From: Candidatus Segatella papionis
GTDB taxonomy: Bacteria; Bacteroidota; Bacteroidia; Bacteroidales; Bacteroidaceae
Assembly: GCA_002297965.1 (NCBI GenBank)
Contig: DBLF01000040.1
Span: 1-6,232 of the forward strand
DNA: 6,232 nt
Direction of reading: 5' to 3'
Position 1 is the stretch's first letter, and each line of letters starts with the position of its first letter. The position numbers and the translations under genes are program-made. Of this stretch, positions 1 through 5,374 are shown in pieces. The notes below the pieces were generated by a model that saw only the letters and a program-made list of their open reading frames with translations, was not told the DNA's origin and ran no database searches.

Positions 1-376
1 GGTCGTAGGTGCCATGTCCTAAGTCCACTCGCACACTGCTGCCCGCCATGTCTCGGTCGTTGAGCCAAGAGCCACCGGCTGTGAAGTAGTCCATGTGATA
101 GGTCTCGGGCTGGGTGTAGCCTATCTCACCTTGGGTGGTTTCGTTCCAATCCACATTCCATTTCTCTTGCCAGTCGGCTTGCCACATGGTCTCGATCTTC
201 ACCGATTGCTCCACCTCGGGCTTCACCTCCACCTTGCCGGCGGTATGGAGCAGCGGGTCGTGCATGTCGGTGCAGGAGACGAATGCTAGTAGCAGGAATA
301 GACCTAGCAGCTTGCTCGCCCCTTGCCAGCGGATTGCAAATCCGCTGGAACGCCTAACGGATATATATTTATTCAT
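1..376 (-). CDS. Surface lipoprotein, DUF5119-like, 3' end outside the window
   Basis: The first 125 codons, from ATG at 376-374, run leftward off the window. The protein starts MNKYISVRRSSGFAIRWQG, followed by a hydrophobic core LLGLFLLLAFVSC. Cys35 fits a lipobox (FVSC), so a lipid-anchored exported protein is expected. The mature part is Trp-rich (residues 65-80) and ends in the window with VRVDLGHGTYD, which recalls the short-beta-strand pattern of Bacteroidales DUF5119 proteins that often sit next to DUF3575 genes. That family call is from memory and only moderately sure; a fimbrial accessory lipoprotein is the alternative. It lies 30 bases after the DUF3575 stop on the same strand, so cotranscription is likely. 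Oddity: residues 6-19, the charged n-region of the signal peptide, are encoded by a copy of the dispersed palindromic repeat. The ATG was chosen because it is the only Met before the hydrophobic core. Confidence 0.75.
   Translation of the reverse strand, partial: MNKYISVRRSSGFAIRWQGASKLLGLFLLLAFVSCTDMHDPLLHTAGKVEVKPEVEQSVKIETMWQADWQEKWNVDWNETTQGEIGYTQPETYHMDYFTAGGSWLNDRDMAGSSVRVDLGHGTYD
326..360. repeat. Palindromic repeat copy 1, inside the lipoprotein signal sequence
   Basis: Ten-base arms CCAGCGGATT (326-335) and AATCCGCTGG (339-348) flank the centre GCA, followed by the tail AACGCCTAACGG (349-360). In the lipoprotein frame (minus strand) it encodes SVRRSSGFAIRW, residues 6-17. Confidence 0.85.
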
Positions 377-406
377 TATTAATTCTTAATTATTGATTCT
401 TAATTC

Positions 407-1846
407 TCAAAAGAGGTCGTAACTGATGGAGAAGCCGAGTCGGGTGACACCCCAATAATTGAGGTGGTTCTTGTAACGATGGTAGTCGGCTGGATTCTCA
501 TGCCAGTTGAAATAGGTGTTGCCTGGCTCCGCCCAGCTTTCGGCATCGTGGTACTTATCGTAGTCGCTGTGGAGGAAACCCAGGGCGGCGTTTACTTCCC
601 ACTTCCATCGGGACTCTGAGGTGAAGCGCTTCACGTAGCCCCAACCGAGACCGAAGCCGTAGGTCTTGCCCCACTTGTCGGCGAGATACGCCTTGGTGGA
701 GTTGAACTGGAGGTCATAAGTACCGAGGTTGGTGTATGCGGCAATATAGTGACCGGTGAAGGCATCACCTATTATATAATAGCGACCTTCGAGCAGGAAG
801 TTATGGATAATCCATGTCTTCGAGCGGTTGTCGTTGCGCCATGGCGACCAAGTTAGCTCTAGCACTGGGGTGATGTGGCCAGACTTCGGGAGATACTCTA
901 TCGCCAAGTTTGGAGTTGGGGCGTAGCCGAACTGTGGGACAAACAGGGCGAGGTCGTAGAGGACATTGGTCTTGATGTTCAAGCTGGGGTGAGCAGAAGG
1001 ACGTGCTTCTACCTGCAAGCTATCTTGCCCCGTAGGGGGAGCTGCGGATTTGCAATCCGCAGTATCCACGCTGGATACCAATGTTGTGTCCATGGTTGCT
1101 TGCTCGTTGGTTACAGCTTGCTTGCCGGCGGATTGCAAATCCGCCGGAACCTTCGTTCCCCCTGCAATATCCGCCGGAACGCCTAACGGGATGCTACCCT
1201 TCTTGCTTACGAACAGCACGAGGCGGCTGGCTCTTAGCTCAGGGAAGTAATCACGGAGCAGGAGGCGCCATGTCTTGCCACCATTCAAGCGTTGCAGGGC
1301 TTGCTTGGCTTGGGCATCTTGGTCTTTGTACTTCTTTAAGATGGAGAGCACCTGCTGGCTGTAAGCCGTAGGCTTCTCTTCCATCAAGCGGCGAAGACCT
1401 GCGTAATCCTCATTGATATACCTTTCCTCTACGAGAGAATCGGGAAGAGGAATATATTTTGACAAAACCTTCACCAATGCCTTCGCTCGCTGATGTGCCA
1501 AACGGGTATTATTCTTGACTCCACCTTCGGGCGAGGCACTGCCTCGAATCACCAGGAGACAACAAACCTCATAGCCATCCTTCAATTTTTCCACCTCTTT
1601 CACTACATTGCGGAAGCCCGGGTCAGAATAAGGTATATAGGCACTGCCCACTGGAAATCTTACCACGGCAGACTTCTCCCACAGTTCGCTGTCGGAAAGA
1701 GACATCCTTGCGGAATCGGCAGGAAGGGTGATGATGAAGTTGGAACCAGGGTGTTCGTCAGACCTCATCATCCTCGCTTGTACCCCAAGCGAATATACAG
1801 AAACTAGGCTCAGCAAAATGAGCTTAAGACTTTTCTTATTTGTCAT
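407..1846 (-). CDS. OmpA-like and DUF3575 outer-membrane protein
   Basis: A complete 479-residue protein. Residues 1-24 are a signal peptide (hydrophobic LKLILLSLVSVYSLGVQA). Residues about 62-215 form an OmpA-like region: FPVGSAYI opens it, and IRGSASPEGG followed by N112-x-x-LAHQRAKAL matches the peptidoglycan-binding helix pattern. Residues about 217-287 are a Pro/Ala/Thr/Gln-rich linker containing repeat-encoded peptides (PADIAGG, PADLQSAGK, TADCKSAAPPTG). Residues 288-479 are DUF3575: IKTNVLYDLALFVP at its start, then LEGRYYI, GHYIAAYTNLGTYDLQ, GFGLGWGYV, and a terminal aromatic YDLF typical of outer-membrane barrels. Inferred role: an outer-membrane barrel tethered to peptidoglycan. DUF3575 genes commonly neighbour fimbrillin-type lipoprotein genes, which fits the gene that follows after 30 bases. 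A Bacteroidetes promoter box lies just upstream. Molecular function is unknown; domain calls are by recognition. Confidence 0.88.
   Translation of the reverse strand: MTNKKSLKLILLSLVSVYSLGVQARMMRSDEHPGSNFIITLPADSARMSLSDSELWEKSAVVRFPVGSAYIPYSDPGFRNVVKEVEKLKDGYEVCCLLVIRGSASPEGGVKNNTRLAHQRAKALVKVLSKYIPLPDSLVEERYINEDYAGLRRLMEEKPTAYSQQVLSILKKYKDQDAQAKQALQRLNGGKTWRLLLRDYFPELRASRLVLFVSKKGSIPLGVPADIAGGTKVPADLQSAGKQAVTNEQATMDTTLVSSVDTADCKSAAPPTGQDSLQVEARPSAHPSLNIKTNVLYDLALFVPQFGYAPTPNLAIEYLPKSGHITPVLELTWSPWRNDNRSKTWIIHNFLLEGRYYIIGDAFTGHYIAAYTNLGTYDLQFNSTKAYLADKWGKTYGFGLGWGYVKRFTSESRWKWEVNAALGFLHSDYDKYHDAESWAEPGNTYFNWHENPADYHRYKNHLNYWGVTRLGFSISYDLF
1028..1062. repeat. Palindromic repeat copy 2, inverted, inside the DUF3575 gene
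   Basis: Nine-base arms CTGCGGATT (1042-1050) and AATCCGCAG (1054-1062) flank TGC. The tail lies on the left side (1028-1041), so this copy is in the opposite orientation to the others. The tail contains CCCCGTAGGGG, itself a small hairpin. On the gene strand it encodes ADCKSAAPPTG. Confidence 0.8.
1125..1190. repeat. Palindromic repeat copy 3 with a tandem half copy, inside the DUF3575 gene
   Basis: Ten-base arms CCGGCGGATT (1125-1134) and AATCCGCCGG (1138-1147) flank GCA. About 29 bases after the centre, the right half recurs as GCAATATCCGCCGGAAC with the usual tail GCCTAACGGG (1164-1190). On the gene strand the pair encodes two related peptides in the same frame, PADIAGG then PADLQSAGK, so the half copy probably arose by local duplication or loss of the other arm. 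Confidence 0.8.
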
Positions 1847-2110
1847 GCTTACTTGATTTTGCCTACAAATATAAGAAATTTTAAGTTAAGGGGGGGTAAT
1901 AATTGTTATTTTTGCTTAATATCTGGTGTCTTATATGAAATTAGGGTTTAATTATATAATCTGTATATGGCAAAATATCAAAATTTCCACCTCCCCAAAC
2001 ACCTAAGTCTCGCTTTTTGCCTTCATCTGCCAAGGGGAAAGAGAGCAATCTTAGCCTTTTTGTCCCTCTTATGGATACTCCAACTGCCGTTGTGCAGCCT
2101 GAATATTACT
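1847..2110. other. Intergenic region upstream of the DUF3575 operon
   Basis: AT-rich from 1847 to about 1980, with the DUF3575 promoter box and a seven-base G run (1890-1896). From 2069 to 2110 it holds the apparent former 3' end of the zinc-ribbon gene. The plus-strand frame across 1967-2161 has no recognisable motifs and overlaps that gene antisense, so it is not called. No clear terminator hairpin was seen. Confidence 0.5.
1866..1873 (-). promoter_or_regulatory. Bacteroidetes -7 box for the DUF3575 operon
   Basis: On the minus strand this reads TATATTTG, a full match to the TAnnTTTG box of Bacteroidetes primary-sigma promoters. It ends 19 bases before the ATG at 1846, giving a short leader. 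No good TTTG -33 element is present; instead a run of seven C on the coding strand (1890-1896) occupies that region. Confidence 0.6.
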
Positions 2111-2344
2111 CTATGCTTCCAATGTCGTTTGGGAGTTATGAGGGGCGATGCTGAATCGTAGTTGACGGCAAAAGCAGACCAAAGCCATCGAGCTTAATAG
2201 CTCAGAGATGGAGGTCGGGATGAATGTGTGGCATTGCGGACAGGTAAGTCCTGCCATCTGTCGTTGTGGGGAGGTGTTTTCCTTCGTATGGTTCATACGC
2301 TTCATAGGGTTCGCCTCGAATTCTTTCTTTTTCATTGTGTTCAT
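2111..2344 (-). CDS. Small zinc-ribbon-like protein, probably truncated
   Basis: A 77-residue frame starting at ATG 2344 (a second Met lies at 2335). The N-terminal 30 residues are charged and Met-rich. The core is GLTCPQCHTFIPTSISELL then SSMALVCFCRQLRFSI. C35 and C38 form a CxxC knuckle, and the conserved-looking FIPTSISELL between knuckles resembles small Bacteroidetes zinc-ribbon proteins of pattern CPxC...FIxxSIxxLL...CPxCxLxLxI. The second knuckle is C57-F-C59-R, a CxC, so metal binding may be impaired. The frame ends LEA-TAG; reading past the TAG gives SNIQAAQRQLEYP then TAA at 2071-2069, which looks like a natural continuation with a lost Leu codon. It is therefore either a diverged small protein or an early pseudogene. 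The frame extends upstream to 2461, but that part is low-complexity and unconvincing. Function unknown. Confidence 0.55.
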   Translation of the reverse strand: MNTMKKKEFEANPMKRMNHTKENTSPQRQMAGLTCPQCHTFIPTSISELLSSMALVCFCRQLRFSIAPHNSQTTLEA

Positions 2345-2433
2345 TTTCTTCTTTGCTTTATAGTTACTATTTATGTTGCTCCTTCTTATCGAGGAATCAG
2401 CGTTTTGGAAGTTGTTAAAGCTAGGAGTATGTG

Positions 2434-2627
2434 ATGTGTAAAATATTGGACAAATATTCACTAGGCGACATTGCGCTTGATACTGCTCCCAAGTTGATGT
2501 TGGATGTAAAATTAATAAAGGTGGAGAAAATGAGCAAATTTATTATTTGAAAGGTGGAAATAAGTACGTGAATGAAAAGTCTTTTCAGTATTTTGAGAAG
2601 TCGCTATCTGACAGCGAGTTTTACTGA
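2434..2627 (+). pseudogene. Remnant of a small unidentified gene
   Basis: ATG at 2434-2436 follows AGGAG (2423-2427) by six bases and reads MCKILDKYSLGDIALDTAPK before stopping at 2548-2550. A different frame, open from 2481 to TGA at 2625-2627, reads QVDVGCKINKGGENEQIYY and then LKGGNKYVNEKSFQYFEK, ending SLSDSEFY. Its composition is strongly protein-like, but it has no start codon and is preceded by a TGA at 2478-2480. One frameshift near 2478-2490 would join the two into a protein of about 64 residues. No family recognised. It could also be the C-terminal scrap of a larger lost gene. Confidence 0.35.
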
Positions 2628-2696
2628 AGGAACTTTTTGGGGGGCTTTGAAGGATAGGATACAAGGTTACTACCAAGTTTTGGGTCTCGTTTATGG

Positions 2697-2713
2697 GGCG
2701 GATTGCAAATCCA
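2697..2713. repeat. Palindromic repeat copy 4, core only
   Basis: GGATTGCAAATCC (2700-2712) is the 13-base core without matched outer arms: the left flank is GGGC and the right flank is ACAA. No GGAACGCC tail follows. It is probably a degenerate or truncated copy 43 bases from copy 5. Confidence 0.65.
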
Positions 2714-2742
2714 CAAAATAAATAGGTCGAACCTTTTTTTGA

Positions 2743-2779
2743 CGACGGATTGCAAATCCGTCGGAACGCCTAGCGGGGC
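2743..2779. repeat. Palindromic repeat copy 5, intergenic, full length
   Basis: Nine-base arms CGACGGATT (2743-2751) and AATCCGTCG (2755-2763) flank GCA. The tail GAACGCCTAGCGGGGC follows (2764-2779) and contains CGC-CTA-GCG, a second small hairpin. Outer arm bases differ from copies 1 and 3 on both sides together (CGAC with GTCG), so pairing is kept. Confidence 0.8.
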
Positions 2780-2846
2780 AAAAAAGTTCCTTCAGTATAA
2801 CTTGTCGTCAATCAATGAATTGAACGAAATGCTGAAGGAACTTTTT
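2780..2846 (-). terminator. Possible rho-independent terminator of topB
   Basis: Read on the minus strand, 42 bases after the topB stop, AAGTTCCTTCAG pairs with CTGAAGGAACTT across a loop of about 35 bases, ending in a run of T. The loop holds a smaller pair, TCAAT with ATTGA. The arms are two copies of the dispersed CTGAAGGAAC repeat, so terminator function is inferred. The T run on the plus strand would make it bidirectional. Confidence 0.4.
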
Positions 2847-2887
2847 AATTTATCTTTGTTTTTATACTTCTCGGATTGTCATGTAAA

Positions 2888-5062
2888 TTACATCTGTGAG
2901 AATGGTTGGCGATACTGGCAGCCTGCCTTCCAGTTGCTACATCCGTATGCCGTCTTGCCCTTGATGATGACGCCCTTGCCACAGAGAGGGCATGTTTTTC
3001 CTACCATTGGGTCGGTTTCCGACTTCGGATTTTCGGTTGCTTTTGCGGAGGCATCCTTCGAAGTGGTAGCAGTTGGCTTCTTGGTCGAAGTTTTCTTCGT
3101 TGCAGCCTTTTTGCTTGGAGCTTTCTTCTTGAGGTCTTCCTCCGTCATGATGGTCACCCTTCGGCTGCTGTTATCCGACAAGACATCTATTACAATCTTG
3201 TTGATTTGCTCCTTCAGTCCATTGATGAAGTCGGCTGGGTCGTAGGTCTTGTGCTCGATGTCACGGAGTTTCTTCTCCCAGATACCGGTCAACTCGCAAC
3301 TCTTCAGGAGTTCCTCGTGAATGGTATCTATCAGCTCGATGCCCGTGGGGGTAGCCATCAGGTTCTTGCGTTGGCGGCGGATGTAGTGACGCTTGAAGAG
3401 GGTCTCGATGATGCCCGCTCTCGATGAAGGACGACCGATGCCGTTTTCCTTCAGGGCAGCTCGCAACTCCTCGTCTTCCACAAACTTACCTGCCGTCTCC
3501 ATCGCTCTCAAGAGCGTAGCCTCGGTATAATACTTAGGTGGCGTGGTCCACTTCTCTGTGAGGGTAGGCTGGTGCTCGCCACTTTCGCCTTTTACGAAAG
3601 ATGGGAGGGTTCTTTCCTCTATCACTTCCTTTTTGGCTCCGTTGGCGTTGCCATCGGAAGAGCCACCATCAGAAGAGCCGTTTCCGTTGCCATCGTCTGA
3701 ATCTTCATCGGCATTCTTCACGTCCTTGGCATATACGTTTCTCCATCCTGGGTCGAGAATCTCCTTGCCGCTCACCTTGAACTCTATCTTCTGTGGCTTC
3801 TCGCCGTCCTCGTTGATAACCTCGCCGAGTACGGTGGTGGTGGAGAACTTGCAGTCGGGATAGAACACGCTGATGAATCGCTTGGCGATGAGGTCATAGA
3901 CGTTTGCCTCCATGTCGGTGAGTCCCGTAGGTGGAACGCCTGTCGGGATGATGGCATGGTGGTCGGTCACCTTGCTGTTGTCGAACACCTTCTTGCTCTT
4001 TGGCAGTTTCTTTCCTGTGGCGGCAAGTTGCTGGATGAGCGGCAGGTATTTCTGCTGACTGGCTATCTTGGCTTGGCTCACACCATTGAGTATCTGCGGA
4101 CACTTCGGATAAATATCATCGGTCAAGAACTGAGTATCCACACGAGGATAAGTGGTATATTTCTTCTCGTAGAGACTCTGGATAAGCTTGAGCGTGATGT
4201 CTGCGGAATAAGCGAACTTCTTGTTGCAATCCACCTGCAGCGAAGTCAAGTCGTAGAGATGAGGAGGTGCCTCGTTGCCCTTCTTCTTGGTTACGTCGGT
4301 TACGGTGAACGGCTTGCCGGCGATGGTAGAGAAAGCCTTCTCGCCTTCCTCCTTGCTCGTGAATTTTCCCGATGTGGCGGTAAACTGGGTGTTGCGGTAG
4401 ATGGTGGCGAGCACCCAGTAAGGCTCGGAAACAAAATTGTCGATTTCCTTCTGTCGGTTTACGATGAGGGCGAGGGTTGGGGTCTGCACTCTGCCGATGC
4501 TCAGCACCTGTCGGTTCTGGCCATATTTTAAAGTATAGAGACGAGTGGCGTTCATGCCGAGAATCCAGTCGCCGATGGCACGGGAGAGTCCGGCAAGGTA
4601 GAGCGACTGATATTCCTTCTGGTCTTTCAGCTCCTGGAAACCCTGCTTGATGGCCTCGTCGGTCATCGACGAAATCCACAATCGCTTGACGGGGCATTTG
4701 GCCTGCGCCTTCTGCATCACCCATCGCTGGATGAGCTCACCCTCCTGTCCGGCGTCACCACAGTTGATGATGCTGTCGGCAGCCTGCATCAGTTTCTCGA
4801 TGGTGGCAAACTGCTTCTTGATTCCCTCGTCGTTGATGAGCTTGATGCCGAAACGCTGTGGAATCATCGGCAACGCCGAAAGGCTCCAATGCTTCCACAT
4901 CGGAGTATAATCGTCGGGCTCTTTCAGCTCGCACAGGTGGCCGAAAGTCCATGTCACTTGGTATCCATTACCTTCCATATAACCATCGCGAGCCGTTGTG
5001 GCGCCGATGATTCGGGCGATGTCCTTGGCAACGCTAGGTTTCTCTGCTATACAAACTATCAT
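2888..5062 (-). CDS. topB: DNA topoisomerase III (type IA)
   Basis: A 724-residue enzyme that cuts and rejoins single DNA strands to relax or decatenate DNA. The Toprim domain opens with MIVCIAEKPSVAKDIA (E7 and K8 conserved) and contains CGDAGQEGELI at 101-111. The catalytic tyrosine is Y305 in YTTYPRVDTQFL. HHAIIPTG (368-375) and GIGRPSSRAGIIETL (541-555) are further type IA motifs. Residues 450-476 are an Asp/Gly/Ser/Asn-rich insert. Residues 645-680 are a Lys/Ala/Thr-rich tail linker before a four-Cys zinc finger (C691, C694, C708, C715). The Toprim acidic triad usually reads DxDxE; here it is D103-A-G105-Q-E107. The frame extends 19 codons upstream to 5119, but the start at 5062 fits family N-termini, and a perfect -7 box lies inside the extension. 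Stop at 2888. It appears monocistronic and divergent from lutA. Confidence 0.93.
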   Translation of the reverse strand: MIVCIAEKPSVAKDIARIIGATTARDGYMEGNGYQVTWTFGHLCELKEPDDYTPMWKHWSLSALPMIPQRFGIKLINDEGIKKQFATIEKLMQAADSIINCGDAGQEGELIQRWVMQKAQAKCPVKRLWISSMTDEAIKQGFQELKDQKEYQSLYLAGLSRAIGDWILGMNATRLYTLKYGQNRQVLSIGRVQTPTLALIVNRQKEIDNFVSEPYWVLATIYRNTQFTATSGKFTSKEEGEKAFSTIAGKPFTVTDVTKKKGNEAPPHLYDLTSLQVDCNKKFAYSADITLKLIQSLYEKKYTTYPRVDTQFLTDDIYPKCPQILNGVSQAKIASQQKYLPLIQQLAATGKKLPKSKKVFDNSKVTDHHAIIPTGVPPTGLTDMEANVYDLIAKRFISVFYPDCKFSTTTVLGEVINEDGEKPQKIEFKVSGKEILDPGWRNVYAKDVKNADEDSDDGNGNGSSDGGSSDGNANGAKKEVIEERTLPSFVKGESGEHQPTLTEKWTTPPKYYTEATLLRAMETAGKFVEDEELRAALKENGIGRPSSRAGIIETLFKRHYIRRQRKNLMATPTGIELIDTIHEELLKSCELTGIWEKKLRDIEHKTYDPADFINGLKEQINKIVIDVLSDNSSRRVTIMTEEDLKKKAPSKKAATKKTSTKKPTATTSKDASAKATENPKSETDPMVGKTCPLCGKGVIIKGKTAYGCSNWKAGCQYRQPFSQM

Positions 5063-5085
5063 GCTTTGTTTTTCTTTTATGGATG

Positions 5086-5093
5086 CAAAGTTA
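5086..5093 (-). promoter_or_regulatory. -7 box for topB
   Basis: On the minus strand this reads TAACTTTG, a full match to TAnnTTTG. It ends 23 bases before the chosen ATG at 5062, and a TTTTG lies about 23 bases upstream of it as a possible -33 element. Its position inside the longer open frame argues against a start at 5119 or 5116. Confidence 0.65.
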
Positions 5094-5248
5094 TAAAAAA
5101 AATATGAGAAAGCCATCAAAAGACGGCAAAAAACATTTTATCTTCCTTTTTGTAATATGTACTTTGCAATGTTTCGCCTTTGTCCGTTAAATAATTAAAA
5201 TCTCATTTTTTTGTCTTTGGGGATTTCCTCTTTTTGCTATATTTTTGT

Positions 5249-5256
5249 TACTTTTG
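5249..5256 (+). promoter_or_regulatory. -7 box for the lut operon
   Basis: TACTTTTG matches TAnnTTTG and is followed by CAGTG, where transcription would start near 5262-5264. This gives a leader of about 110 bases before lutA. The -33 region (near 5226-5236) is T-rich with TTTTTG but at short spacing, so the element is only partly convincing. Confidence 0.55.
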
Positions 5257-5374
5257 CAGTGTCTATACATATATAACAACCGGGAATATCTATAAGGTAT
5301 AAAAAGAATTATATATAATAGTAGAAAAGAAAGAAACAATACAATAGCTAACAAGAATTATACAATAAACAACA

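Larger units (their letters stand above)
2622..2797. repeat. 17-bp inverted repeat flanking a 142-bp segment, MITE-like
   Basis: TACTGAAGGAACTTTTT at 2622-2638 recurs as its exact reverse complement at 2781-2797. The enclosed DNA codes for nothing evident and contains two palindromic repeat copies. A third copy, CTGAAGGAACTTTTT, lies in direct orientation at 2832-2846. No target-site duplication was seen next to the outer ends, so a miniature transposable element is only one explanation; recombination between dispersed copies is another. Confidence 0.5.
2345..2887. other. Gene-poor, repeat-bearing stretch between the zinc-ribbon gene and topB
   Basis: No intact gene is evident across about 540 bases. 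It holds a decayed plus-strand reading frame (2434-2627), two palindromic repeat copies (2697-2713 and 2743-2779), a 17-bp inverted repeat (2622-2638 with 2781-2797), a third partial copy of that repeat (2832-2846), and a likely topB terminator. The mix of fragments suggests past insertion and deletion. Confidence 0.55.
5063..5374. other. Divergent topB-lutA intergenic region
   Basis: A 312-base AT-rich spacer carrying the topB promoter on one side and the lutA promoter with a leader of roughly 110 bases on the other. The lutA leader is very A-rich, has a 12-base palindrome ATTATATATAAT (5308-5319) and no clear Shine-Dalgarno sequence, which is usual in Bacteroidetes. No gene, terminator or recognisable riboswitch was seen. 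Confidence 0.6.

Noticed and set aside
377..406. Repeated AATTCTTAAT-like units between the two surface genes
   Set aside because: Short AT-rich near-repeats of this kind are common in Bacteroidetes spacers and no hairpin with a T run was formed.
2851..2858. TATCTTTG, a plus-strand match to the -7 consensus
   Set aside because: It points into the 3' end of topB with no plus-strand gene after it; an 8-base degenerate box in AT-rich DNA is expected by chance.
2703..3245. A 180-codon plus-strand frame from the repeat cluster into the end of topB
   Set aside because: Its first part is only the translated palindromic repeat (TDCKSVGTPSG), and the remainder is antisense to the topB zinc-finger tail.
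3931..3948. GGAACGCCTGTCGGG in topB, similar to the repeat tail
   Set aside because: No GGATTGCAAATCC core or palindrome is next to it, and it codes for the conserved segment IIPTGVPP, so resemblance is probably chance.
3956..4531. A 191-codon plus-strand frame opposite topB
   Set aside because: It is fully inside the conserved topB sequence, with no start signal and no recognisable motif.
4116..4724. A 202-codon minus-strand frame overlapping topB in another phase
   Set aside because: It is Arg/His/Gly-rich and overlaps the Toprim and core domains, which are coded in the other phase.
5062..5119. A longer TopB start at 5119
   Set aside because: The extra 19 residues do not fit the family N-terminus, and a perfect TAnnTTTG box lies inside them.
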